DNA from: Patiria pectinifera
Lineage: Eukaryota; Echinodermata; Asteroidea; Valvatida; Asterinidae
NCBI GenBank assembly: GCA_029964075.1
Contig: CM057135.1
Span: forward strand, 7,673,001-7,737,000
DNA: 64,000 bases
Direction of reading: 5' to 3'
Every line of letters starts with the position of its first letter. The stretch's first letter is position 1. Of this stretch, positions 20,644 to 31,751 are shown piece by piece. A model generated the notes under the pieces. The model worked only from the letters and a program-made list of their open reading frames with translations, did not search any database and had not been told where the DNA came from. Both the position numbers and the translations under genes were made by a program.

Positions 20644-21404
20644 TTATGACGTGAGCGCGGGTGTCTTCAGGACGGTTGATGGATCTCCTTGCACTGGAAC
20701 AAGGTGTTGGTCACGCACAGGCCGCTGGCCATTCTCGTTGATCTCCCCGCGTCCATAAGTACCGAGACAGGTGGGCCAGGCCTCGCGATCAGCTCCCACT
20801 CTGGCGTTGAAGTCGCCGAGGAGGTAGAGTGCTTCAGTGTTGGGAATCCTAGATGTTACTTCATCCAGCGCCTCGTAAAACTGGACTTTTTCCTCAGGGG
20901 TTGAGTAGAGGGTTGGGGCGTACACACTGAGGATGGTGGCTGGGCCAGAGGATGTGGACAGCCGAAGTGAGATGATTCACGTGATGAAGGGGGCTCAATG
21001 AAGGCGACAAGCGTGTTTCTGACAGCAAAGCCAACCCCATGCTGACGAGGTTTATCTGTAGACTTGCCTTGCCAGAAGAATGTGTAGCTCGCTTCTTTGA
21101 CGGTACCGCTGTCAGCCAGTCGAGTCTCCTGAAGACAGGCTATGTCGACGTTTAGCCGAAATAGTTTTTTGTCGACGACTGCGGTCTTCTTCGCGTCGTC
21201 AATTTGCTGCAGGTCAGCAGCGAGTCCAGGACACAAAATCCTGACATTCCAGCTTGCGAAGCAAAGAGCTGGAGTCTTCTTTTCTTTACTTTTTCGTATT
21301 TGTAGTAGTTTTGCCTGGTGCGGGGGTTTCATGGCTCGCTCTTTGAGATGAGTCTCTACTCTCCAAGCACCCGATGGAGTAGGCAAGCCATGGCGGAACA
21401 GCAC
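20644..21404 (-). pseudogene. LINE endonuclease domain
   Basis: Read leftward from 21,404. ASWNVRILCPG (first strand with Asn), ACLQETRL (catalytic Glu), FFWQGKS and GVGFAVRN lie in the first frame. After a shift near 20,935, MYAPT and LLGDFNARVGAD (catalytic Asp/Asn) follow. This domain nicks target DNA to prime reverse transcription. The distal part of the domain is altered near 20,690. Confidence 0.8.
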
Positions 21405-22018
21405 CTAACTGACTGGGGGCTGCCCAGCTTGAAGCGGGCGGTAGCTGTTCAGTGGGACTACAACGGTCCCTCCCACCGACGGAAGTGGCCCCTGGCGCCC
21501 GTTAACCTTCGCCAACCGGTTGGGCTTAGAACCGGTACCTGCTCACTTCCTGTGTTGAGTCGGCACCTTGCGGTGACGCTGAAGTGTCCTCTCCAGTGGA
21601 GCTACGAAGTCTGGGCTGGTACATTAAGAGGGCAAGCTGATGTCCAGGCAACCCCCCTCCCCTCTCCACGCAGCTGGTGACCCCAAGGGAACGACGGGTG
21701 TCGATACAGCTTGGCACCAGCGGCGTCGCAGGAGTTGCCGGAAAGACGTTTCTAGGTGTCGGACCGCCTTCGGGACTCCGACTCCTGTTTTTCTGTCGGG
21801 GTTAACTCCCTTGCCGAAGCAACCTGCCCGAAGCAAGCTCGTCCCTTCTCCTGTTGGTTTGAAACAGGTCCGCCAGGCTTAGAGACTAAGCCACACGAGA
21901 AGGCCAGGAGCTGGACTGAGTTGTCAGGGTCTATTTGAGCCGCGCGCCGTATGGGGCATTTTATAGGAAGTGGGAGCTTATCCCCACTACCACCCCCGGC
22001 TTAACAATCCATTGGACC

Positions 22019-22124
22019 CATTTTAAATAGCTTTATTAAAGAAATGGATAAAGGGGGATTTGACATGGATCCAGACTACGAAAGAACTGATAACGACGTA
22101 GACAATGGAGACGATGTAGCAGAT
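22019..22124. repeat. 106-bp direct repeat, right copy, flanking a LINE
   Basis: It matches 17,985-18,090 with three substitutions. The interrupted membrane-protein gene continues directly from it. Confidence 0.95.
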
Positions 22125-22262
22125 ACTTATTTTGATTGGGACGATACCGGTACTACTACAGAACCAACTGACTTCAATCTTGATATTGATAATATTTTAG
22201 ATAAAGCAAACACTGCACTCACTATTCCTATCATTGATAATTTTTACAAACAATTTGGTTGA
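22125..22262 (+). pseudogene. C-terminal part of the interrupted membrane-protein gene
   Basis: It continues in the frame of the 17,773 gene after the duplicated 106 bp, with an Asp/Thr-rich stretch (FDWDDTGTTTEPTDF), then LDIDNILDKANTALTIPIID and a stop. It reads open from 22,044 through the duplicated segment. Confidence 0.55.
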
Positions 22263-22879
22263 GGCGATTTACTTCCACAGTATGAAAATTTTACATATGA
22301 TCGTAAAAAAAGTGTTGTTTTACTTTGTTCATAATAATGATTTAGTGATGTTTGTCATGATGAGAATTGAATTTAGGAAATTAATCTTCTAAAGTTATAC
22401 CAGAACCTGAACATCGAGTAACACAATTTTGTTTGTACATGGCCATAGTGACGGCTAACCCCGAAGTACTATTATTATGTTAATTAATTAGTTTCACGAT
22501 GCAAGGAGTCTGTTTCTCATGTCTATTCTTTTTGTTTACTTGGGTAGGGGAAACAATAGGGCCACACATCACGGGATCTTTTCGCGGTTTTTTTCAGAAG
22601 GGTTCTCGGGTAGTGAGATACGACATTCGAAATCAAAAATTCACGAGAAAAGGGCTACGTTTGCCAGCCTCAATTTATGCGAGTTTTGCCAGCTAATGAA
22701 AGCTGAAGACACTGTTGTGTGAGGCTTTAGATAGCACGTCATTCTGAGATAAAGCCCGAGCTAGTGAGAGTTTCGGCTCACGAACCAGGATCGTCACAGA
22801 CCTGTAAGTTTTATAAATGTATAATTTTGATATAGTTTAGGATTTTGGTATATCGTTCACGAAATAGATTTATTTGCTT
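22263..22879. other. Right flank of the virus-like element, nothing recognised
   Basis: AT-rich with no supported gene. If the virus-like element had a right terminal repeat, it should be here or beyond, but none was identified. Confidence 0.4.
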
Positions 22880-24000
22880 AAGACCCTTCATCTCATCTTG
22901 GCCTGTCCCTTCGTAAACGACGATGAGTTCGACGTCTTTTACAATCGTCAGTGTAGGTCTGTGAAGAGACTGAATGCCCTGAGTGGATAGCAGAGCGCCA
23001 GAAGGAGCGACCCAGTGCAACAGACTCCCAGGTATCATGTGGAATGTCAAAGGCAGACAAGTCTCGCTTAAGGACGTCCTTGAAGCGCAACCTAGGACGA
23101 CCACGAGGACGTGGGGCATCAGCCAGTTCACCGTAGAAGATGTCCTTAGGGTGGCAACCATCATCCATTCTGCGAACATGACTGGTCCATAGAAGGTGAC
23201 GTACTCTCAGCATGGTGAACATATCAGTCGCTCCAGTGAGAGCAAGGATGGTGGAGTTCGGAGCGCGGTCTTTCCAGGTGATTTCAAGTATGGAACGAAG
23301 GCAACGGAAGTGAAATGAATTTAAGCGTCGCTCCTGGCGGCTGTATGTGGCCCAAGTCTCGCTGCAGTGAAGTAGGACACTCAGTACGCAAGCTGTGTAC
23401 ACACGGATTTTAAGATTGATGGAGAGGTCCCGGTTGTCCCACACGCGGGAACGAAGCTGACCAAGGGTGGTTGAAGCCTTCCCAATGCGAGTGTCGATCT
23501 CCGCATCCAGAGAGTTGTTGTTAGTGATCATGGAACCAAGGTAGCAGAACTTGTTTACCACACTTAGTGCTGAACCATTGATGTAGATGTTGGGTGGAGC
23601 TGGTGTCCCCTGAGAGAGAACTACTGTTTTGTTGAGGCTAATCTTCATGCCAAACTCCGAGCACGCTTTGGCAAAAGAGTTGCAGAGGTCTTTAAGTTCA
23701 GCTTCGGAGTGTGCAACAAAGGCAGCGTCGTCTGCATACAAGAGCTCTCTGATGAGAACCTTTCTAATCTTTGTTCTTGAACGGAGGCGTGAGAGGTTAA
23801 AAAACTTACCAGAGCTGCGGGTGTGGAGCAGTACTCCTGAGGGGTCAGGAAATGCACGGTGAAGTAATGCAGAGAAGTAGATTCCAAACAGGGTGGGAGC
23901 AAGCACACACCCCTGTTTGACGCCCCGGTGAATGTCAAACCTCCTAGATTTGGAGCCGTTGTGTAAGACCCTTAAAGTCTGTGAATTAATGTGAATCATT
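22880..24000 (-). pseudogene. 5'-truncated LINE copy, reverse transcriptase to C-terminus
   Basis: A single open frame from 23,999 to 22,893 contains GVKQGCVLAPTLFGIYFSALL and the catalytic LYADDAAFVAH. It then has the thumb and C-terminal pieces (SETWATYSRQERRLNSFHFR, RMDDGCHPKDIFYGELAD, PRGRPRLRFKDVLKRDL). It is related to, but clearly diverged from, the LINE at 18,091-22,018, and it is in the same orientation. The copy begins abruptly at about 24,000, as expected for incomplete reverse transcription. The unbroken frame suggests it is younger than the longer copy or has simply been lucky. Confidence 0.85.
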
Positions 24001-24381
24001 CATTAATTTTGACACCGGTTATTTGCCTAAAGTTGAATAATGTACTTTCATCCAAGTCATGCAACAGTTGTTAACTAGCTTCTGTATACCTGTTTTATTG
24101 GCTGTGGTCAATTTCGTTGCTAGAAAGTAAGTCAGGAATGTTTAATTGTGTTTAATAATAGGTTTCCTCCGTGAGAGACGGAAAGCAAAGGGCTGCTGGA
24201 CGGGTGAGGCTTGAGGGTGAGGCTGGACGGGTGAGGCTTGACTGCCGGTCAAGGTGCAACCACACTACCCTCTTTCCTGACCGGAGCACGGACTCCGTGA
24301 CGCCACAATCACACGAGGGAGGCCGCACTGCCGCAACTGCCGGCGGGTCGACCGTGTAGAAACAGTCGCCACAGCCCCAAC
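24001..24381. other. No gene; short GGACGGGTGAGGCTTG repeat
   Basis: A small tandem duplication of GGACGGGTGAGGCTTGA lies at 24,199-24,242. The remainder is unrecognised. The last six bases, CCCAAC (24,376-24,381), are the left target duplication of the next element. Confidence 0.6.
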
Positions 24382-25333
24382 AATCCCGGGACATACCGTT
24401 ATTTCGTTTTACCGTTTTGCATTTCCTCAAAAACAAAAACAGTAAACGCACCGTTGACCGTTTTTTCGTTTTATAGTTTTGTAAAACGGTCAAACGGTAT
24501 TAGGTCACAAAAAACAATGACCTTTTTGTTGTTTTTCTTAATTGTTGAAAGCGATAAACGGTTAGTTGCTTCATTTCAGAGTGTTGTTTTACAAGAACAT
24601 GACAATGAAAAACGGTCAATAGTCCTGTCGACCATTTTTTGATTTAGGTTTGGCAATTAAGCAATGCACCTAGGAATGTTAATGCGTCCTCATGGGATCG
24701 AGTCTTTGCCTGGGACCCAAATTACCCTCCTCACATTTCGTTCTCACGACATAGTTGTCGAACTGGCTATTGAAGAGCCGCGCCGAACTCCAATTTCCTT
24801 CAAATATCTGCAACTTCTTCAAACGTATTACCATCCTGTATTCATTGTAAAAAGTAATGTCATCCCTTCAAGTTTTCCAGCGCCATTTTGCTTTCAACTC
24901 TTAAGCCCCACCAACTGAATCGCGTGAGAAGGGGGGTCAGGGTCACGCCAGGAATCACACCACCACGCATTATGCCGAGGTAACACTTTTTCATGTAAAG
25001 CATGGTCCCCCTCCACCCCCCTTGCCCAGCACCACAAAATGCACCACGGACTGTTCACTATGACACTGAAATTAAAAAAACAGTCTGTATTCAATACTTA
25101 CCGTTTTGCTGTTTTTCAAAGTTATTTGTGTAAAACTGTAAAACAAAAATCATTGATCGTTATGCTGTAATGAATTTTATTAAACTTATAAAACAGAGAA
25201 ACCTTATTTATCTTAATACCGTTTGACCGTTTTAAAAAACTGTAAAACGACAAAACGGTCAATGGTTTGTTTACTGTTTTTGTTTTGAGGAAATGCAAAA
25301 CGGTAAAACGAAATAACGGTATGTCCCGGGATT
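24382..25333. mobile_element. Non-autonomous DNA transposon with ~120-bp inverted ends and 6-bp duplication
   Basis: The ends read AATCCCGGGACATACCG on the left and its complement on the right. Similarity continues inward for about 120 bp (AAACGGTCAAACGGTATTA near 24,515 and its complement near 25,220). CCCAAC flanks both ends (24,376-24,381 and 25,334-25,339). The interior has no transposase. A 6-bp duplication is not diagnostic: Dada-type and Polinton-type elements both make it, and the ends fit neither well. Confidence 0.85.
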
Positions 25334-25339
25334 CCCAAC

Positions 25340-28000
25340 GGTGTAAATAACGAACATTTGGAAATGTGTATATACATACTGTAAATTTTAATTAATAATA
25401 TATTACCTCTGTTTAGCAGTTATTAGTGTGTGTTGATATCATGATCAGAACTTAAACTTCCAACTATAGTAACGGTTGAACCAAACCCCGGGTGAACGAA
25501 TATCTAAAAGCACGTTCAGTGTATGTTTTTGGTCTTTTGTAAATAAGGACTAGTGTAACTGTAAATAAATATGTAAATATCTGTAAATACTCTAAGAATT
25601 CGAGTGAATTGATGTTTTATTGTGTGTGACGATGCATTAAGCGTTAGATCCCTTACCGCCCGGTTCCCAGACGGTCTGGGCTAAGCCTCGCCCACTCCGA
25701 GAAAGGGATTGGGACTCCTCTCCAAAGTGGGCGAGCTCGGATTAAGAGAACGAAGTACAAGTCTGACTGGTGGGCCCTCTCTTGAACCTAACAAAAGAAG
25801 CAATTTGCAAGGCGATAATCCTCACTGCTGGGTAACAAAGACCCGGCAAATCAAAGGGCGCGCCGCCGGTAATCCCTCCCGTGGACTGCTATTGTTGGTG
25901 ACCCATTGCCCTCGCAGGCCTATTGAAAAGCTTGAGTGATCAGTGAACATGGGTTTCAATTAGTTACGCAGTACGTTTTTCTCCCCTTATAAATGTATAC
26001 AAATGTATATGGACTTGCACCGATGAATCTCTGAATCTGACTTTTAAAGCAAACGGGGTTGGTATTTTGTTCAGTATTAAGATCAGAATTCCCCAGTTTG
26101 TTCTATTTACGTGCATTAATTTTTTTTTTCGTTCAACAGATAGTCCAAAGGCGTTTATCACAAAGTGTAGTGAAAGGGTATCAGACTATTATGTTTACAG
26201 CGTGTATCACACTTTCTGTCTGACACCCAATCCCGCGTTGAAACAAAGCAGTACACGTCATGGGCTGTTCCTTCGGTTAGATATCCCCCGCTGCGCTGTA
26301 TGTATTCGATATTAAGACATGAGGGAGACCGTTCAATGGATGACAAAGAAGGTTTGCTCTGCGCTCGCTTGACGCCAGTGTAGCATGAATTTAGGTTGTA
26401 TGAAGTACGGGCTCATTGGGGGTATTGCGCATGCCCTTGCATAGACAATTAGGAGACGGACCGGTCACGTGAGAGGTTTTAACCAATAAAAGGGACAAAG
26501 AGTCCGATTTTCGTATGACACCGGGTCCCGTACACGGACGACGGGCGGGAACGTGGTCCATGTAGTAGTCATCCACAAGTTGCTTTCACAGCTCAGTGGT
26601 TTGATTAAAGAATGTGCGTGTTCACGTACAATTTTGCAATGTCTTATCTTGCATATTTTCTAGATAAAAATTAGAATAGCTAGAAGAAAATAATCCAACT
26701 ATTAATTTAAATGAGTCTCAGGGTGAACAAAACATGTACACATACAAATCTGGTTTCAGGATTTAAAGTGTTCATACCGATCGGGAGCTACAGAGTGGGT
26801 CATTCCCACCCGCTTCTCGAGCGTCACGCTTGAATAAAAGAGTGCCCAGTATTCATACCGATCGGGGCTACCGAGTGGGCTACTTCATACCGATCGGGGG
26901 TCAAGCCCGCCCGCTTCTATTCTCAAACGAGTATCACACTTTTCTGTTTAAATTGCGTATGCATTAACGTGAATAAGGGGCAAGTGCGGTGTTGTAGTCT
27001 AAAATTCAAAAACATCACGTTATTACCACACGCAAAACAATTCATGTTCGTCATATGGGGAATACTTTATTTCAATTAATACAGAATGAGGTATTTCGTA
27101 CATTTGATCAATTCCGAGAATATAGATATCGAACATCGTATTTCGAAAAATTCAAAGAAAAAAACATTCACACCTTGATCATCTAGCTTTTAACCATTGT
27201 TCATATATAGAACTTTGCAAACTAGGCAGTTTTATCAAGTTTATTTGTTAAATGATTTCATGCAAAAATAAAATACTTGCATTCTATGAAGATAGAAAAG
27301 AATAAAATTCCACACCAACCCAACCTGAGTTGGGCGCTGTAATCCTCGAACAATAACCACTAATCCGTTGATAACAGCTATTGTTGTGACCCAGAGGGCC
27401 ACTCCAGCAGGCAACCGAGCGTCACGCTTGAGTAACCGGGCGGGTACAGTTCGAAGCGGGCGGCAGCTTACTGGGCGGGCCGAGCTCGCCCGGTTCTCGA
27501 ACGGTCCCATTCCGGATCCCATTCCTTAGACTACCGAGGGTCATATTTCTTGGGGAGGGCAAACTGGGGAATGTGACATGTGAATGTGACTGCGGCTAGG
27601 GGTTGACGATAGCAGCAGTCAATATAATTACCCAAGACGTCTTCTTCGGAAGTGGTGAGTCGCACCCGCTGAAGTCTAAGGTTGAACAGCACTCAAAGTG
27701 TAGACATGCACACACATTGGATTCAGGAACACGACTGGCGTGACCGTGGTTTGCATCGAGCTGATGTACACCCCGGACACGCCTGACTGGTTTATTGTAC
27801 TCATGTTACGTAATCGCACTTAACTACATTCCTCCCCGTTATATTTAGTTGTTTTTTGTTTTTTAAACACAAAAGTTAATCTATGTACCTGGAAGGTGTG
27901 TACCGGAACAGAAGGGACCATGAAGACTGCAGTGTCTCGTTATCTCCCACTTACGACAGACCCAGCAAGATAGTAAAGGGTACAGAAACCACCATTCTCT
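25340..28000. other. No gene; short GC-rich repeated phrases
   Basis: TTCATACCGATCGGG occurs three times at 26,775-26,900, and CGAGCGTCACGCTTGA recurs at about 26,818 and 27,415. Neither strand shows a supported gene. The phrases may be remnants of a repeat family. Confidence 0.4.
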
Positions 28001-28194
28001 ATTGCAGATATGTTTTCGCACGACATGACGCTTCATTTTATTGGTTCTAAAACCACACCCTGGGTGGGAGCAGACTGGTTAAAAGATTTATCTTTCTTAT
28101 CTAGCACTTCCGAAGTCTACGGTTGTGTAGGGGTACACTCGCCTGTTACACCATCTTGCGGTCTTGGAAGTGATAAAGGCCCTGGCTCGTTGCT

Positions 28195-28330
28195 TGATTC
28201 CAACTCCTGTTCTCCTGGTCTGGGGTCTATGCCATGGTCAGTGATGGAAACGGCGTCCAATTCCTCGATCACTTCCTTCTCCCGTTCCTCTTCTGTTGGG
28301 TCTTCTTGTAGTCGAGGATGGAATTCACTT
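28195..28330 (-). repeat. Duplicated ~135-bp segment, copy 1
   Basis: It shares TTGATTCCAACTCCTGTTCT, CTATGCCATGGTC and TTCCTCGATCACTTCCTTCT with 28,583-28,718. On the minus strand both read an acidic peptide containing EEREKEVIEE and DAVSITDHGI. It could be a duplicated coding exon. The gene is not identified. Confidence 0.7.
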
Positions 28331-28582
28331 CCTCCATGGTGTTTATATTCTGCAGAACTGAAAAATGTGTTAAAGAGGGACATTGCCTTTAAGTCTCAAA
28401 AAGTAAATCTGGCTGTTTGGAATTGCTCCTTAACCAATGTAAGAATTCATCATGCAGTTAAACAACTATAATTTGTTGCAATTAGAGCACGTGATTACAA
28501 AACTAAACATTTGCTTCGTAATTGATAACCAAAATAGTGGACCGTGTTTTGTCACGAAATAACATATACCCAGTAAATTTCA

Positions 28583-28718
28583 TTTGATTCCAACTCCTGT
28601 TCTCCTGGTCGGGACCTATGCCATGGTCGGTGATGGAAACGGCGTCCGGTTCCTCGATCACTTCCTTCTCCCGTTCCTCTTTTGTTGGGTCTTCATTGTA
28701 GTCGAGGATGAAATTCAC
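28583..28718 (-). repeat. Duplicated ~135-bp segment, copy 2
   Basis: It is the second copy of the segment at 28,195-28,330, 388 bp away in the same orientation, and it keeps the minus-strand frame. Confidence 0.7.
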
Positions 28719-28897
28719 ACTCCTTATTTTCAAGACATTTATGTGAATCACAGTATTCTACATTTAAATCATCTAATAAAAACGCTTATAACAGCTCTAA
28801 GCTAAAGGCAACGTTCCCCTGCTAGAGCACTTTCATTAATAATAATCAATATTACATAAATAAGTTCTGTAATATTAGAGATTTCTTCCAAAAAGTA

Positions 28898-31007
28898 TCA
28901 CCAATTAAGAATCACCTTAAAACTTAAACACTCATCTCTAAACATTATGGGGGGGGGGGGTCTAACTACTCTACCACTCCTTGTGGTGTGTCTAACTGGG
29001 TAATCAATATTTTCAACTTGGTGTTCCACCTGCGCAGCGAAAGCCGCGTCGGTGGTACTACTATCCGTTTGAAAAAAGGGATGAAGATCAACCTCATTTT
29101 CTATGGGTCCCTTTCCTTTCAAACTGCCAACCGAAAAGACTTTGCTTCGAGCTTTACGGAGCCAAAGTAGAATTTCTTTGTTGGAGCAAAGTTTAAGGAG
29201 ATCGTGATGGACAATCTCGGTCCTCTTTCTTCCTTGAATGTTGTACAAAATTGGTGATATAGCTTTGATCACTAGTAGGGGTCCGCGCCATATTGGTTGC
29301 AGTTTTCGTCGCAGTTTTCGTTGCAGTTTTTGTTGCAGCTTTAGGAGCTTTGTTTAGTTTATAAACCAAGTCACCTTCATCAAACATGCTCTGATTGATA
29401 TTATGGTCATAATACCTTTTTTGGTATTTTTGCGACCCACCAATATTGGCTCTAACAATGGAATGAACCTTTCGCATGCGCTCTTTTAGATTATGTACAT
29501 GTTCATGAGGCATTGCACTTGGAGTGTTAGCATTTGTCATATCAAAGCTAAGTTCTATTGGTTTCTTCACCACCCGCCAAAGCATCATCATATTAGGTGT
29601 AAGCCCGGTACAACGGTTTGGGAGAGGACGTATTGCCCCAGTAAGTATAGGCAGATCTTCATCCCATTTTGCTACACTACCCTTTAGATGACACCTAATA
29701 GCCTGAAGTAATGTTCTATTATATCTTTCTATTTGACCATTTGAACATGGGCGGTAGGGGTTGTCCTAGTTTTTGTTATCTCGAGCAGACTACATATGGC
29801 TTCAAAAAGAGAACTTGTAAAATGTCTGCCCTGTGAGTTTGTTCGGGGCATCCAAATCTTGATATGAAATCGTTAACAATTACAATGGTAATGCTTTCTG
29901 CAGTTTGATCCTTTAAGGGATAGACCTCGACCCACTTTGTAAATTGACAAATAAGCATTAGAATGTATTTGTTTCCCGACCCAGATGGGTTGAACGGACC
30001 TAAGGTATCCAAGTGGATACGTTCTACTGGTGCACAAACATTAAATTTGGTTAATGGTGCTTTGTTTGTCCTTGATGGACCTTTGTGCACAGTACATTGA
30101 GAACAAGTGTTGACATACAGTGAAATGTCTTCAGCCATCTTATACCAATAGGCAGTCTGCTTCACCTTTTGGATGGTTTGTGTGATCCCAGGATGCCCAG
30201 ACATTTTCGAATTGTAAGAAAGTTCAATGACCTCTTGTTTCATAGCATTAGGCACTAAGAAATGTAACCGTGGGGACGGTTCGCATTCCCACTGAAAATA
30301 AAGGACTCCGTTTTGTAAGCACAAAATTGAGACATTTAGCCAAAGGTATTTCACTGCTGGGGAATAAAGATGCAGTTCGTTTTGTGGAGGGGAGATGTTT
30401 TTTCTTTCAAGTTTAATAATGGGCCCAAGTCATGTCCTGTTGCTGCATTTCTCTCAATCGCTTGTGACTGTATTTGTTCTGGAACGCCATGGATTTATCA
30501 ATCGACTGAGCAGGCATCTGGCCACTATTTTTTGAGAAATTGTCAGCAGCAGGAACATTCTGATCAGCCACCAATGAACGCCGGGTCGGACTGAGCCAAT
30601 TGTTATCGCTGCTCACTGACATATTTTCATTCGTAGCGGCAGCGGGTCCATGCACTTGTTTGTTAAGTTTGTAGTCCAAAGGAGTTGGTAAGTTGACAGG
30701 CTTTGCAATTTGGCGCACAGCCAGTTGGACGACATCGTCAACATATTCGTTGAAACGTTCCCACTGGCTGTGGATTCGCGTACAAAAGTGGCAACCACCA
30801 CATGGGAGATCTTTAACTTTCCACCCCTTTGTAGCAGTTACAAAATGGAAGATCGCAAGGTACTCGTGAAAGACAATGAGCAGTGGTATATTTTATTCCC
30901 TTTCTACGACGTATGACCATATCGTATTGACTTAATTCTTCGATCCACCTTGCCAGCACACCTGAAATTAGTTTGAAACGCATTAGCCAGGCGAGACTGT
31001 TGTGATC
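28898..31007 (-). pseudogene. Ty3/gypsy pol, distal part: end of RNase H and integrase
   Basis: On the minus strand the sequence from 31,007 reads the end of RNase H (DHNSLAWLMRFK, then ARWIEELSQYDMVI). A spacer with a Cys/His-rich CDLPFC-type segment follows, then integrase. The zinc-binding N-terminus has SGHPGITQ and CSQC. The core has RIHLDTLGPF (first Asp) and, after a shift near 29,830, NGQIERYNRTLL (catalytic Glu, about 29,725). The C-terminus reaches LLKLCSN and beyond at about 29,190-28,900. Several frameshifts exist. The other part of this gene is at 45,280-46,531, beyond a 14.3-kb insertion. Confidence 0.85.
29290..29345 (-). repeat. Short in-frame tandem repeat in the gypsy integrase tail
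   Basis: GCAGTTTTCGT-type units of about 12-15 bp repeat. On the minus strand they code KTAT repeats in the linker before the integrase C-terminal domain. Confidence 0.75.
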
Positions 31008-31545
31008 TAGTATAGGCTGTTATGTAGTTTTGCATTTTTTTTGCTAAAGAGGGAATTTTTGTCATATTTGGATAGAGTTTACCTTCCTTAGCCAGAAATC
31101 CATTGGTAACATTTTTCCATCTACCATGTGGCGGCCATCTTGGATTTCAAAATGTCCGCCATTTCGGAACTTATGTGTATAATAACTTCGGACCTGATTG
31201 TCATATGAAGTCCCTTTTGGCAGCAAACCCTAGGTTTTTGATACCAAGGAATCCAAGTAAATCATTATTGACGGGTTACTCCCAATGGATGGCTGCCATC
31301 TTGGATATTTCAAGATAGCCGCCATCTTGGATTTCATTTAAATAATAACGTTGCACCTGAATGTCGTACGAAGTCCAGTTTGGTGGCAAACGTCATATTT
31401 TTGATACCAAGGAACCCAAGTAAATCATTGTTGACAGAGTACTCCCAATGGATAGCAGCGATCTTGGATATTGTGGTGGCAATATCAATCCCATACATTT
31501 GATACCTAGGAATCTACACATTGTTACCCCGATGGATGGCATGTT
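31008..31545. repeat. Left inverted end of the 14.27-kb element, with ~150-bp tandem units
   Basis: After TAGTATAG the arm contains CCATTTGG-type and GGCCATCTTGGAT phrases. It then has repeated units with GATACCAAGGAATCCAAGTA and CCCAATGGATGGCTGCCATC. The right arm shows the same in the opposite orientation, with more units. Confidence 0.8.
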
Positions 31546-31751
31546 TCTCTGGGAAGAATGTTTCAAACCACATGGAGCAATATTTGGAGTGTAATTACCT
31601 CATGGGCATCAACAGCACGATCATAATGACTGCTGGAAATGATTGGACTGACTGTAACCTGACTGTGCAGATCAGAAGCAACCCATGCACTAAACCACCA
31701 GTGTTCAACCGTCTTTCCCAGGCACCTAATAGCACAGAAACTGGTGTGAAT

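Larger units (their letters stand above)
18091..22018 (-). mobile_element. Non-LTR retrotransposon (LINE, AP-endonuclease type), apparently full length
   Basis: The element is transcribed leftward. It has a GC-rich 5' region (22,018-21,410), an endonuclease domain, a reverse transcriptase, a C-terminal zinc-finger region and a 3' end of CGACGACGACGAT type instead of poly-A. It is clearly GC-richer than the virus-like DNA around it. Reading frames are broken by several frameshifts, so it is inactive. A 106-bp direct repeat flanks it. The clade is not certain. The 3' trinucleotide tail and the C-terminal finger suit an L2/CR1/RTE-like group. Confidence 0.85.
11015..22262. mobile_element. Endogenous Polinton/adintovirus-like element, decayed and interrupted
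   Basis: The interval collects genes that belong together only in Polinton/Maverick-type and adintovirus-like DNA elements: a retroviral-type integrase, a double jelly-roll type capsid protein remnant, a packaging ATPase and small membrane proteins. A cysteine-rich HNH-like gene is added. The integrase is transcribed leftward, and the capsid and ATPase genes rightward. Almost every gene has one or more frameshifts or stops, so this is a fossil. No protein-primed DNA polymerase B gene and no terminal inverted repeat were found, so the element is partial or its ends are unrecognised. Both limits are approximate. Two later insertions (12,161-13,345 and 18,091-22,018) split it. Confidence 0.7.

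Noticed and set aside
18894-21938. Several plus-strand frames of 60-150 codons
   Set aside because: These are antisense shadows in the GC-rich LINE whose coding strand is minus.
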